From the NCBI GenBank assembly GCA_002356455.1, contig AP017968.1, forward strand, positions 3,720,001 through 3,784,000: a stretch of DNA of 64,000 nt, given 5' to 3'. Source of the stretch: Fusobacterium varium (GTDB lineage Bacteria; Fusobacteriota; Fusobacteriia; Fusobacteriales; Fusobacteriaceae). The notes below the pieces were generated by a model. The model was not told the origin of the DNA, ran no database searches, and worked only from the letters and a program-made list of their open reading frames with translations. Below are positions 29,533 through 42,500 of the stretch, piece after piece. Numbering within the stretch: the stretch's first letter is position 1; each line of letters starts with the position of its first letter. A program made the position numbers and the translations under genes.

Positions 29533-29961
29533 ATGTTAGTATTAAAAATTTTAGGAATTATTGCAATTATTATTGGAATAATAACTGCAGTCAGTATTTT
29601 AAATCAAAAATGTATAGAAAAATTTCAAGTACCATTATTTTCAAAAGGTACTGCTGGAGGTATTTTTATTGCTGCAATCTGTTTATTCATTGGAATGATA
29701 TGGTATCAGGAAGCTGCAAAAACTAATGGAGATACATTGAATGGAATTGTGTTGTTGGTGCTGGGAGGAATAATAACTCTTGGAATCCTCATTTCATCTT
29801 ATAGAAAAACTGATGTTATCTTTGGAACTCTAGCAGCTGTAATTCATATTTTCCTATTGATTTTAATGACATATTTAGGAGTTCCTTTATTTATTTTCTA
29901 TATTATAGGAAGCCTAATATTGATATTCAGTTCAAAACCTGTCTATGTAGTTAATAAATAA
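29533..29961 (+). CDS. Small four-helix membrane protein, unknown function
   Basis: This 142-aa protein shows four hydrophobic segments at about residues 4-22, 43-60, 70-90 and 98-132. I do not recognise a family. It has a strong promoter and a good AGGGGAGGT ribosome-binding site. It is monocistronic between the divergent hrcA operon and a convergent ctlX-like gene, and ends in a terminator. The single cysteine pair of residues at the first loop (KCIEK) gives no clear motif. Confidence 0.8.
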   Translation: MLVLKILGIIAIIIGIITAVSILNQKCIEKFQVPLFSKGTAGGIFIAAICLFIGMIWYQEAAKTNGDTLNGIVLLVLGGIITLGILISSYRKTDVIFGTLAAVIHIFLLILMTYLGVPLFIFYIIGSLILIFSSKPVYVVNK

Positions 29962-29977
29962 TCAATTTAAACAACAT

Positions 29978-30013
29978 AAAAAAGCTGACCTATATTTTTA
30001 GATCAGCTTTTTT
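29978..30013. terminator. Bidirectional terminator
   Basis: AAAAAAGCTGA pairs with TCAGCTTTTTT between convergent genes. Confidence 0.85.
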
Positions 30014-30024
30014 ATTTATATATT

Positions 30025-30945
30025 TTACAAGAAAAATTCTGCCAACATACATCTCACTGATCCCCCACCATATTTTTCAATTGTAGGAATATCAGAATAT
30101 ACTATTTCTGCTGATTTTTCTATTATCTTTCTTTGATCATCTCTTAAAATATCATTAGCTGATTTAGACATCACCAATATTTTTTTCCCATCTTTTTTTC
30201 TAAGTTCAAGAGCATTCCCTAAGAAATGATTTGTTTGTTCGGCTGTTATTTCTATAAGTTCTTTTCCAGAATTCAATATTGATTTTTTTACTCTTTCTTT
30301 TTCTTCTTTATCTATTATGGAATCTAAAAATATAAGAACATATTCTTCTCCCACAGTCATCAAAACATTAGTATGGTATATAGGAACCTGTCTTCCATCT
30401 ATAGTCTGTTTTCCAGAAAAACTTACAGGTTTATAGTTCATCAACCTGCAAAATTCCTCAAAAAGTTCTTTGTTTGTTCTCTTAGATAAGCTTGCATATG
30501 CAATTTTATTTTTTCTGTCCAGACACATACTTCCAGTTCCTTCCAATATCCTACCTTTTTTTTCATTTTCAGTAAGGTCTATTATTTTCAATGCTTCTTT
30601 ATTTTTTACAAAATCTAAAATTTTAGGGGTTCTTTCCAATCTTCTGTTTTCTGCATACATAGGATATAATACTAATGTTCCATTCTTATGTGTACTAAAC
30701 CAGTTATTTGGAAAAACACTGTCAGGTGTATGAGGTTCTTTAGTATCCTGTACAATTAATACTTCTATAGTTTTCTCTTTTAATTTTTCTACTAAAACAT
30801 CAAATTCAACTACTGCTTTTTTCTGCAGTTCCTTCTCATCCTTATTATCATTTTTTTGATAAAGATTATCTTTGGCTGTTTCAGTATTATAAGCAAAAGC
30901 TATTGGTCTTACCATTAAAACTCTATTAGTTAAAAAATCTTTCAA
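30025..30945 (-). CDS. ctlX: CtlX-type guanidino/ureido-group hydrolase (arginine deiminase superfamily)
   Basis: This 306-aa protein belongs to the DDAH/amidinotransferase fold. PDSVFPNNWFSTH, ILEGTGSMCLDR, IYHTNVLM and the C-terminal GGGSVRCMLAEFF with the catalytic Cys at residue 299 match the CtlX family, reported in citrulline utilisation. It would attack a ureido or guanidino carbon in the cytoplasm. No other arginine or citrulline gene lies nearby, so the substrate is uncertain. It is monocistronic with an AGGAGG ribosome-binding site. Confidence 0.85.
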   Translation of the reverse strand: MKDFLTNRVLMVRPIAFAYNTETAKDNLYQKNDNKDEKELQKKAVVEFDVLVEKLKEKTIEVLIVQDTKEPHTPDSVFPNNWFSTHKNGTLVLYPMYAENRRLERTPKILDFVKNKEALKIIDLTENEKKGRILEGTGSMCLDRKNKIAYASLSKRTNKELFEEFCRLMNYKPVSFSGKQTIDGRQVPIYHTNVLMTVGEEYVLIFLDSIIDKEEKERVKKSILNSGKELIEITAEQTNHFLGNALELRKKDGKKILVMSKSANDILRDDQRKIIEKSAEIVYSDIPTIEKYGGGSVRCMLAEFFL

Positions 30946-31046
30946 TTTTTTCTCCTCCTTATATAATATAATAAATTTTTATACCTGTACAGATACATTT
31001 TAACACTGTTTATATAATTATTTCCACTTTATTATTTCAATAAAAA

Positions 31047-31125
31047 AAGAAAGATGTTTATAAACTAAAATAAAGTTCTAAAATTTTTAATATTTTAAAA
31101 TTTTATTAGTTTTTACATCTTTCTT
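31047..31125 (-). terminator. Long-stem terminator after the VWA gene
   Basis: AAAGAAAGATGT and ACATCTTTCTTT pair at the base, with further AAACTA/TAGTTT pairing inside and an A/T-rich loop. A T run follows on the minus strand. Confidence 0.7.
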
Positions 31126-31135
31126 TATCTTTACA

Positions 31136-32266
31136 CTATTTTATTTGTTTTTTAAGAACCTCTGATACAGCAGAATCAAATTCACTCTTACCTGCTGTTC
31201 CTTTTCTTTCTTGTTCTAATATATATTCTTCTCTTTCTTTTGATACTTTTATTATTTCTTCTCTTATTTCTTTACGAGTATCTATAATGCTTTGAACATA
31301 TCCTTCTCTTGCTTTTAAAGACATTTTCTGCATATTTTCGGGAAGTTCATTATCTTTAATATCTTTTAAAGAAACTTCATTATTTTCTACTGCCTGTACT
31401 AAATCCTCTTTAGAATAACTGTATTTATTTATTGCTTTATTTATTGCCCTTGATGCTTTTGCTTCTACTGGTGCAGCATCTACAGAATGTTTTTCTGAAT
31501 CAAATTTTTTCACAGCTTCAGTTCTTACTTCTGAACTACCATATGTTATATATGTTTTATCAATTCTTTTATTCAATTCATAAAGTTTATCATCATAAGG
31601 AGTTGTTACAACTTTTACTCCTCCATCTCCAGATATATGGAAATACTCTCCTCCACCAAATTGTGCTATTGCTTTCCAGTAACGGTCTGTATCTGGCATA
31701 TTTCCACATTGAATAGTATTTATAATAATTCCCTTGCTTTTAGCTTTTTTAGCAGTAACCCCAGTATCAGGGGAATCATTGTAATCATCATGAGGAGGTG
31801 CATCTCCTACTAAAAATATTATCTGTGATAAATTTTCTCTAGGTGCTGACCATTGAATTACTTCTAAACTTTCATGAAGAGCTTTTCTTACATCTTCAGG
31901 ATCATCTCCACCACCTTGAGCTTTATATTCCATCAATACACTATATATCTCATCTAAGTTCTCATTAAGTTGTGTAACTTTAGTTACATAAACATCTCCA
32001 CGATCTCGATAGGCTACTAACCCAATTTTTACTTTTGAATCTTTATGAGTCTGCATTACCTCATTCACTATACTCCATATTTTAGTTTTAGCCCCTTGAA
32101 TAAGTCCCCCCATAGATCCAGTAGTATCCAATACAAATACAATTTCAACATCTTTTTCTTTAGCTTTTGTTTGTTCAACTGCTGTAGTTTCAGGTTTTGG
32201 TTCTGTTGCAAAAACTGCTGCAGCAGAAAAAATAAAAACCATTAGTAATGATAAAGCTTTTTTCAT
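31136..32266 (-). CDS. Secreted von Willebrand factor A domain protein
   Basis: This 376-aa protein starts with a signal peptide (MKKALSLLMVFIFSAAAVFA). A VWA domain covers about residues 38-240, with its metal site DTTGSMG starting at Asp47 and a GDAPPHDD segment. The C-terminal half is charged and helical. VWA domains bind protein ligands through a divalent metal. It lies 37 nt after a DUF2628 gene, so both are likely cotranscribed. A periplasmic or envelope role is inferred from the signal peptide. No MoxR ATPase is nearby, unlike many VWA loci. Confidence 0.87.
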   Translation of the reverse strand: MKKALSLLMVFIFSAAAVFATEPKPETTAVEQTKAKEKDVEIVFVLDTTGSMGGLIQGAKTKIWSIVNEVMQTHKDSKVKIGLVAYRDRGDVYVTKVTQLNENLDEIYSVLMEYKAQGGGDDPEDVRKALHESLEVIQWSAPRENLSQIIFLVGDAPPHDDYNDSPDTGVTAKKAKSKGIIINTIQCGNMPDTDRYWKAIAQFGGGEYFHISGDGGVKVVTTPYDDKLYELNKRIDKTYITYGSSEVRTEAVKKFDSEKHSVDAAPVEAKASRAINKAINKYSYSKEDLVQAVENNEVSLKDIKDNELPENMQKMSLKAREGYVQSIIDTRKEIREEIIKVSKEREEYILEQERKGTAGKSEFDSAVSEVLKKQIK

Positions 32267-32303
32267 AAACTCCTCCTAGTAAATATATTTTAGTATAAAA
32301 AGT

Positions 32304-32774
32304 TTAATAATAATATCCATAAAGCATATAATAAAAAAATGTATCAACAACATAAACTGAAAAAACTACATATCCTGCAAGCATCAGCAGAGATATGAGT
32401 ATTCCTATTCCTCCATCTAAACACTTTTCTTTTCCTGCCAGTATATCTTTTTTTACCTGTAGAAAGTACCAATAATTTCCAAAAATTCCCAAAATTACAC
32501 CAGCCACTATTCCAGATATTCTTGTTAAATCTATACCTAAAAAAATCATAAGTATATCTGTAAGAATAAAAGCTACAATAAGGTACATTATAATTCTATA
32601 CATTCCTCTGTACCCCAGCCATATCATTCCTAAAAAAAGAGCTGCAGGATTAAATTTCTTTCCTTCTTTCCATATACTTATATAATTATCAGCTTTCTTT
32701 CCCACATATACCTTTATCTGTTCCTCATTTTCATCTATAAATTCAAGTTCCTCATCTTTTAACTTCCATGACAT
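32304..32774 (-). CDS. DUF2628 family membrane protein
   Basis: From the ATG at 32774 the product is 156 aa. The segment around residues 30-60, with YISIWKEGKKFNPAALFLGMIWLGYR, matches the DUF2628 pattern of a short cytosolic region followed by hydrophobic segments (written over about residues 31-56). Three or four membrane segments follow. A GTG at 32783 could start a slightly longer form, but it overlaps the AGGAG ribosome-binding site that lies 8 nt before the ATG. An extended -10 box (TGC-TACAAT, 32803-32808) lies upstream. Function unknown. Confidence 0.8.
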   Translation of the reverse strand: MSWKLKDEELEFIDENEEQIKVYVGKKADNYISIWKEGKKFNPAALFLGMIWLGYRGMYRIIMYLIVAFILTDILMIFLGIDLTRISGIVAGVILGIFGNYWYFLQVKKDILAGKEKCLDGGIGILISLLMLAGYVVFSVYVVDTFFYYMLYGYYY

Positions 32775-32783
32775 ATATCCCAC

Positions 32784-33585
32784 TCCTGTTCTTTTTAATT
32801 AAATTGTAGCATAGACAGAAAAATATCTCTACATATTAATAGTTGCTTTTTTATTGAAAATCGCTAATTACAGTTGCTTATTCGTTTTATTATACTCATC
32901 AATATAAATTTTTTTAATGTTTTTTATAAAAATACTAAAATTCTTTTTTTATAAAAAATAATTAAAATATTCAATTTAATAAAAATGAATATGATCAATT
33001 TATTTATATACTTTCAAAATAAAGTGTACATATTTTTTTGTAATTATATAAATGAGTTTTTTCAAAATAAAAATACAAACTAATATATTATAGATATTCA
33101 TTAAAAAATCATCAAAATAAAAGTATTTTTTATTTATATATATAATATACAAAATGAATAATAATTATAAAAATTTGAATTATAGATAATAAAAAATCAA
33201 ACTAAAAATATATAAAGATATATTTTAGAACTAAAATTTTAAAAAAAATATGTATAAAATAAAAAAATTAGAAACTATTTTTATCTATAAACTTATTTTT
33301 TTAAAAAAATAAAATTCTTCTGTAATCATATTTTCATTTTAAATAAAGATGTATATTAAAAATGCTTATCTTAATTTATATTATATATTATGATTTTTTA
33401 GGTCAAAGTTTATGTTTTTATAGGATATTTTTAAAAAATAAAGAAAATTTCTAATTATAAAAATATTTTTTATCATTAAAAATAGAATTTCAGTAAAGTA
33501 GTTTACCTAACAAAATATACTAGTTAAATCAAATAAAGATTATTGAAATTTAAAATAAAAAATATAGATTAAAGGGGGAAGATGT
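32784..33585. other. About 800 bp of extremely AT-rich DNA upstream of the autotransporter
   Basis: No gene is supported here. The stretch is dominated by A and T runs, with only scattered G and C. It has no good ORF with a ribosome-binding site and no clear tandem repeat. The left end carries the DUF2628 promoter. The autotransporter promoter must lie within it, but so many TATAAT-like words exist that I cannot choose one. Confidence 0.6.
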
Positions 33586-36500
33586 ATGAATAAAAATAAT
33601 ATTGAAAAAATTTTAAAAAGATTTATAAAAAAAAGAATTGGCTATTCTTTATCATTATTAATACTTTTTTTAATAACAGGTGGAATATCTTTAAGTACAG
33701 AAACAATAACTAATTTAGAACTTGAAAAAGAAAAGATAAAGAAAGAAATTTCTGAAAATGAAAAAATTATAAAAAAATATGATATTGAACTAGCTGATTT
33801 AATAAAAAAGGGAGATTTCTATTCAAAGCCTTTATTCAACAGTACTCAATTTTTTTTCAGCTATCAGAATTTAAGTACTGGCAAAATGAAGGACAATACA
33901 GATAAAGAATTTGCTGAAACTATAGATGCTGTCAATAAACATTATGGAGAAGATATTTTAAATTCTGGAAAAGATTTGGGTAAAGATAAAGTTATTGCTG
34001 GAAATGGAGTTGTAGTTGATACTACTACATTCAAGGAAGAAATAGAAATAGGAGCAAATATTAAGCCTGTTGAACCTCAATTTTCTCCAATTAATTCAAA
34101 TATTTCTGTAAATGTATCTGCACCAGTTATAAACCTTGGAGCATTACCAAAGTCACTTACTCCAGCAATACCAGTAATCTCTGCAACTACTGCACCTGTA
34201 ATCAACATTCCATTGCTTTCAGGCGGAATAAATATTTCAATTGTTCCTACTGAAGCAATAGATAAAATAGATATTACAGCACCAGCAATAACAATACCTA
34301 AAGTCCCTGCTGAGAAAAATGTTGTTGTCAATCCGCCTGCAACTCCAAATGGATTTGAACCAACTATAATAGCAATACCTGTTCCGCCTACAGTACCAGT
34401 ATTAAATATTCCTACAGTTACAATCCCAAATATTTCAACAGCCTCATCAGGTAATGGAGATGGTTCTTGGTATTGGAATCTTGCAGGCTCAAATGGAACC
34501 ATATCTCAAGTAATAATGACTTCTGGAAAATGGGATATCTCTGTGGCTGGAAATTCATATACTGACGGATTCAGCAGTGAAATTACGGACTATTCTGCTC
34601 ATTTTGCAGCTCCATATGGAGAAACATCAATAGTTAATCAAACTTATTCTGGATTTTCTAATAGTGGACAGATGGGAATGTATAGAATAGTTGGATCGCC
34701 ATATACTCTATTTGGTGAAAATACTGAAATTAATATAGATGCCAGTGCAAGAAGCAAGTCTGGAAGTGTCAGACAGTTTATACATTTTGACCCTCATGGA
34801 GATAAATCAATGGATTCGATTGATGAAATTATTGATGCAACTGATGCTGAAAGACAGGAAGTTAAAGATATCCAGACTAAATATAAAACTTCCTATCTCG
34901 CTCCAAAGCATATGATGTTATCTATGAAAGGGATTATAAATGTAACTGGTAATACTATAAATGTTGTTGGACTACAAGGACATTATGGTCCTCCATATGC
35001 CAATCCATATATAATACATAGTGGTAAAGTAAATATCACTGGGAATAACAATGTTGTTTTTGCTTATACTCCAGAACATCAAAATGAAAGCAGAGATAGT
35101 ATAATTTCTAATTATGATTCTGGAGAAATAATTATAAATGGCGATGAAAATTTTGTCATGGTTTATGATAAACAGACAATTACTCAAAGTCATTCTTTTA
35201 AAAATGATGGAAAAATAGAGATTGAAAATGGAAATAAAAATGTAGGTGTATATATAAAGAGATCAGCTAGAGGAGGAACATTAGATCTTATAAAACCTAT
35301 AATTATAACTAATGGAAATGAAAATATTGGAATTGTTCATAAAAATGAAACATACAATCAACTTAGTCCTCAATCAGTCATAAAAGTAGATATAAAAAAT
35401 GGAAATAAAAATATTGGAATGCTTGAAGAAATGACTCAAAAATATACTTCTCACGAATTTAATATTTCTGGTGGAACTGATGGAATGGCAGTAATTTCAG
35501 CCAATGGTGTATTATCCATTGGAAATGGAAATATTTCCATAACTGGTGGAAATAAAAATATTGGACTTATTACTATTGGAGGCAATATAATTTCTGATGG
35601 AAATATTTTTATGATTAATGGGAGCGAAAATATAGCAGCTCTTGCTAAAGATGGAAATTCTATCTCTGTTGCAGGAAATGTTTCTATTGGCAGCAGCAGC
35701 CCTGTAACAAACTCGATTCCTTTTTATGTTACAGATACAAATTCAAAAATAGCATTATCTGATGATAAATTATCAATAAATTTATCTGGAGATAGTATAG
35801 GTGTCTATTCATCAGATAGTGGAAGTTTTACAGCTAATAGAACATCATTGATTCATTCTGGAACTGGATTTGGAAATGGTATCTTGGAACCAACAGCCCC
35901 TGTGAATATTTATGTTGAAGGAACTACTATATCTGAAGTTGATAAAGGTATTGGACTTTTTGCTAATGCAGGTGGAAAAATAAATACTAAAAACACATAT
36001 GTTAAAGTTAAAAATGGTTCTGTTGGGATAGCCTCAATGGGAACAAATTCAAAAATAGATATCACCAATGGAATAGTTGACTATGAAGGAAATGGATATG
36101 CTGTATATTCTGATGGAAATGGTCACATAGACTTAACAGATGGAGAAATAATTTTAAGAGGAAAAGCAACAGCCATTGAATTAGACTTAAGCAAGCCTAA
36201 TCCAATAACTTTAACTGGTGCAAAAATTGTAGTAATGTCTAATGAGGCTATAGGTGTAAATTTAAAAAATGCTGGCACTTTAAATATTGGCTCTCTTGAA
36301 AGTAATATAGAAACAGCCCTAGGTGGAGTAAAGATAACTTCAGGTACTGATGGAACACAAGTATTTGACAAATACAAAGTTACAGTTGTTGATGGTGGGA
36401 CTTTAAATATTGATGCCAATATGGATAAGTCAGACACTAATACAGCTTCTCCAGGATTTTTTTACTACAGAAGATTTCTAGGACAAAGACTTAACTTAAA

Positions 36501-39500
36501 TGTTCTCAACAATATAGAAGTAAAATCAGAAATTGATAGTATTAATGCAGCTTCATATTTTAAAGGACAGGTAGTTGGGCTTGAAATGAACTCAAGTAAG
36601 TCAGCAGGAAGTCTAGCAGATACTCAAATAAATCTTGGAACTGGTTCTAAAATAACAGCTGATAGGACAGATACTGGTGATGGTGCTATTGGTTTATATA
36701 TAAACTTTGGAAAAATTAATTTGGCAGCCAATTCTAAAGTTGAAGTGGAAACAGGTAATAATATAGTCAATGATAAAGGAATTGGAGTTTATGCAGTAAA
36801 TGGAAGCATGGTTTCTAATGCTGGAAATATAAAAGTGCAGGGGAATCAAGCTATTGGTATTTTAGGAATGGCATATAGAGAAGATGCTTTGAATAATGCA
36901 GTTATAAATGAATTCGGAACTGGAGGTATTTTTGCAAATCAGGGAAAATTAGATATCATCAATAATGGAGATATAATTCTTGATGGTACAGGTACAATTG
37001 GAATATATGCATACAACAATAATATTAATGGAACAAATACTGATGCTAAAGTAGTTAATATGCCTACTGGAAATATAAAAGTTGGAAATTCAAACAACTT
37101 AAATGCTGCTGTAGGAATATATGGCGAAAAAGCAACTATCTCAAACCAAGGTAAAGTAACAGTGGGAGATGGAGGAATAGCAATTTATGCTAAAAATGAC
37201 AGTAATATAATTGATCTTGGGAGTTTAAATATTGGTTCTGATGGAATAGGAGTTATGCTTGATGGAAAATCTGATATTTCTGCTGCTTCTCTTACTTTAA
37301 CAGGTACTGGTATAGATATTAATGGAAAAACAGGTATTTTCTACAGAGGAACAGGAAATGAAAGCAAAAATGTAAGTATTGATATAAATGCTTCAAATTT
37401 TGAAAAAGGAACAGCTATATATGCCGAAAATATGAATATTCTATCTTCTGGAACTTTAAATATTGGAAAAGATGGAGTAGGACTTCTTCTAAAGGGAACT
37501 TTAGCTAACATTGGAACAAATACTGGTATTATTGATTTAACAGCAGATAAAACTGGTGCTGTTGGTATGTATACAAAAACTGCCAATCTTCTTAACTCAG
37601 GTACAATCAATGTAAACAGCTTTTCTCAAATAGGAGTATATACAGAAGGTATTGGAAATAAAGCTGTAAATGAAGGAGCAATACACTTAAATACAGATGG
37701 AGTCACTGGAATTTTTGTAAAAGATAACGCTGTTGGAGAATTAAATACAGGTAATATTATAAGCTTCTCAGGAAAATCAAGTGTAGGAATTTTTTCAGAA
37801 AAAGCAGCTGTAAAATTAAAAACTAATTTAAATTTTATAAATAAAAATGAAAATAAAAATATCTATGTATATGGTAAAGATACAGTTGTAGAGATAGATA
37901 ATGGAAAAAATGTAATAGTAGATGGGGTAACTGCTCCAATGACAGCAGGAAATAAAACTGTTGGAATATACTTAGAAAATACTGGGACAGGAAGTATTTT
38001 TAATGGCAATGGAAATTTAGAAGTTAAAAATGAAGCTATTGGTGTTTATTCAAAAGGGAATAACTCCTTAAATATAAATATTACAGCTGATGGCGAAAAA
38101 ACTACTGGAGTATTTATTGATGGAGTCTCTTCTGTTTCTGGAACTGTAACTGTTAAAGGAACAGGAACTGCAGGAGCAATAGGAATATATGGGGATAATG
38201 GCAAAATTACTATTAATTCTTCTGGACTTACCCTTAATACAGATACTAACAAAGGAACAGGAATATATCTTACAAATGGAGCTTATATTGAAGGTAATGA
38301 TATAACTATAAATAATACAGCAGGTATTAAAAATATTGGTGTATATTACAATAAGGGAATATCTGAAAAAACTTTGACTAATAAAGCTGCCATTAAACTT
38401 ATTGGAAGTGACAGTATAGGTATATATGCAGCAGGCGGAGTAAAACTTATCAATACTAAAAATATTGAATCTACAGCAGCAGGAACATCAAATAATATAG
38501 CTTCATATATACAAGGAAATTCATCTCTAATTTCAAATGGAAATATAACTATGAATAGTTTAAATAATATAGGAATGTATGTTGAAGAAGGAGAGGGAAT
38601 AAACAATGGAGTTCTTGATGTAAGTGGAGCAACTGGAACATCATCAGCTGGAATGGCAGCTAAAAATAATACTCTGGGAAATAAATCTTTTATTAAAAAT
38701 ACTGGAACTATAAAATCTGGAAATAACTTAGGAATGTACATAGCAGGAACTGGAATAAATTCAGGGATAAACACTGGAAATATTACTGCAACAACAGGAA
38801 CTGGAGTTTATGTTGATGGTTTAGAAAATAGTTTTAATGGTACAGAAGGAACTATAACATCAAATGCAATTGGAATTTATTTAAAAAATACAGGTTCTAA
38901 CAAAATAACTGCTGGAACTTTAAATATAGCTTCAGGAGGAGTTGGAGTATTCGCAGATAATGCTAAAATTGATTTTTCAGTAAATGCAGCAGATTCAGCA
39001 GGTATTGTTGGTGTTGCTGCTAAGAATAATTCAGTTATTTCAGGAAATATAAAAACTGGACAGGATTCTGTTGGAGTTTATCTTTTAGATGACACAGTAA
39101 CATTCAATAATGCAAATATAACAACAGGAACAAATAACTTGGGTACATCAGTTGGAATATTATTTGATTCTGGAATAACTGGTAATTATACTATGAACAA
39201 TGCAACTGTAAATGCTAAAAATGGAATAGGAATATATTTAAACGGAACTGGAATGAGTCTTTCTCACAATGGAACTATAAATATTGAAGATGGAATAGGA
39301 ATGTATGTAAAAAATGGAACTACCCTCACAACAGAAACATCAATTTTAAATATAAATAAAGGAACTGGAATATATGTTGATGGTGGAATTGTTAACTTCG
39401 GAACAACTGGAAATCTAACAATTAATTTTCTTGATGGTGGAGGAATAGGAGTATTTAATAATGGCGGAAATCTAACTCTTGGAAATAATATTACTGTAAC

Positions 39501-42500
39501 AGGTTCAGGAGCCCTTGTAGCTACAGCAACAACAAATGGAAGTTTAAACTCAACAGGAAATTTAAATATAGGAACTGGTGCAATAGGTCTTCTTGGACAA
39601 TATGATAATGGAGTTAATGGAAATAAAAATATAAGCAACAGTGGAAATCTTACTGCTAAAGATGGTGGAATAGGGCTTGCAGCAGTTATTGGTGATTCAC
39701 TTCCTTTACATACTATTACTTTAAATAATACAGGAATAATAACAGCAAATGGAGAATCTCCAGCACATAATCCATCTATAGCAATGTATACAGATGTAGC
39801 TGATATAGTAAATACTGGAAATATCAAGGTAGGAAATAACAGTATAGGTATATATTCTAACTATAATGGTATACTTACATCTATACAAAATGATAATATG
39901 ACTCTGACTGGAACAGATGGAATAGGAGTATATATCAAAGGAGGTACAAATGGTCTTATATCAAATAATATAATTTCTACTGAAGCAAGGAATACAGGTA
40001 TAGTTCTTGAAGGAATATCATCAAATATAAATGCTGGTAATATTGCTTTAGGTAATGAAAGTATTGGAATATTTGCAATGAATGGAGCAATATCTACAAT
40101 AGACAGCAGCATATCAGTGGGTGATTCAAGTTCATCAAAAAATGCTATAGGGATAGTTGCAAATGGTGGTTCAAATATAAATTTAACAGGAACAAGTACA
40201 GTTGCTGCTGGAGATAAAGGAATAGGTGTATATGCTGAAGGCATAGGAACAATTGCTGTTGTGACTAATACAGACAATATTTCAGTGGGTACAGATGGAA
40301 TATATATTTATTCTAAAGGAGCTGCATTAACATTTACAGGAAATATCACAGCAGATAATCAGATTGGAGTAGTTGCTGATGGAGGAACTTTAAACAGCAG
40401 TACTTTCACCATTACAGCAAAAAACGGTGGAATAGGTGTGTTCTTAAAAAATACTGTTCCTACATTTGGAAGTTCTGCAATAGCAGTACAGGCAGGAAAT
40501 TCATCTAAGTACTCAATAGGTATTTATTATGATAATATTCCAGTTATAGGAACTGCTCCTGTTATAACACAAACAGGAAGTTATACTATTGGTATGGTGT
40601 TAAATAATTCAACAGGAACTACAGCTGGTGGAATTTTTATAGGAAATAGTGGAAACAATCAGATTGGAACTATAGTAAGAGAAAATTCCAATTTTACAGC
40701 AGTAGGAGATGTCAAGGTAGCAGGAGATAAAAATATTGGAATATACAGTGAAAAAAGTCAGATTTTAGTAAATGGAGATTTAACAGTATTAGATTCTTCT
40801 AGTTCTGCAGATAAATCAATATCTTCCCTAGGAATTTCTTTAAATAGTGGTTCATATAGAAGTATTGGAAATATTTCAATAGGAAATAACAGTATTGGAA
40901 TATTTGCTAAAAGTATGATAACTGGAAATTTAATTTCCCAAGGAACAGGAATTGAGAATATGAATGTTGGTAATAATGGACTCGGAATATATGGAGAAGG
41001 CTCTGGAGATGTCATTGCTAATATGTCAAATATTACAATAGGTTCAAGTAATGCAACTGGTGTATATACTAAAGGAATGAATTCAACAGTTAAAGGCAAT
41101 ATGAGTATTGGGACAAATACAAGTATTGGTATAGTAAGTGAAGGTTCTGGAAATGTTTCGTATACAGGCTCTATAGCTATTGAGGATAAAATAGCTTCTG
41201 GATCAGTTGGTATTTATAAATTAATCGGAGCAGGAACTATATCTACATCAACAGGCAGTTGGAGTGTTGGAAATAATGGTTATGGAATATATATTCAGCA
41301 GGCCAAAACTGAAAATATCAATGAAAAAGAAATTATTACTATAACTTCCAACTCAGCAACAGTAAATAATAATGCTGATATGATACTTGGAACTTCAGCT
41401 GTAGGTATATTCTCTAATGGAAATAATATAATAAATAACGCTGGAAATATAGCTGTAGGAGCTACAGATATAAAAAATAATAATCATACTGATAGTGACC
41501 AGCACCTTAATTCAATTGGAATATATGCAGCTAATGGTACAAAAATTAATAATACCGGAAATATAACTGTAAATCATGATCATTCAATAGGAGTATATGC
41601 TCAGGGAGAAAAAACTAACTTTATAAATACTGGAGTTATTAATGTTGATAATGGTGGTATTGGAGTTCTTGTAAGAAATGGTGCAACAGCTGTAAATGCT
41701 GCTGCTGGTAACATTATTTTAGGGAATAATATTGCTTCATGCAAAACAACTACAGTAGGAATGGCAGCATATGGAGGAGCAAGAATAGAAAATGCTGGAA
41801 CAATAACTGTTAATGAAGGTGTTGGAATGCTTTTAGGAGTTGGAGCAACTTTCTCAAATACAGGAAATATTTTTGTTAAAAATGGTATTGGAATAGAAGG
41901 ACCAGGGACACTTACTAATTCTGGAAATATTACTATTTTACCTGGCGGAACAGGATCAACAACTGCTTTGACAGGTTTAGCTACTGCACAAGTTGGAAGT
42001 GTCATAATAAAGCCAGATGGAACTATATTAATCAACGATAAATATACATCTATAGGGGGAACTCTTTCTACTGCAGGAAATATAGTAGTAAATGGAGCAT
42101 ATGTAGATGTAACAACTGGAACACCATTGTTCAATGCAAACAGTGTGAGTGGTGAGGTAAAACTGCTTCCAAACTTTGCAGCAACAGGAAATGGAATTTC
42201 TTATGAAATAGAAGGATTTGTAAATACAGCAACAGGAACAATTACAGGAAGTAAACTTACTCCTGTAACATCTCCTCTATTTGTTGCTAAAGTTACAGAT
42301 AAAGGAAATCTTGTTATTGCCAAAAGACCATATGCAGATTTAACAATAGGTGATCAGTTTGATGCCTTAGATAAAGGATTGGACAACATACTTAAAAATA
42401 GTGGTGGAAATGGTAAAGATGCTGAAATTCTAAAAGGATTGAATCAGTATCTTGAAGGACTTCCAGCAGACCAGTTTGAGAGAGAAGCTTCTAGAAAACT

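Noticed and set aside
40000-42000. CRISPR array or tandem DNA repeat within the autotransporter
   Set aside because: Repetition is at protein level with imperfect units and no regular spacer length.
34077-42134. Long open frames on the minus strand inside the autotransporter gene, up to about 190 codons, rich in Pro, Ile and Val
   Set aside because: They mirror the repetitive Gly/Asn/Thr-rich coding strand, lack ribosome-binding sites and recognisable domains, and follow its codon pattern.
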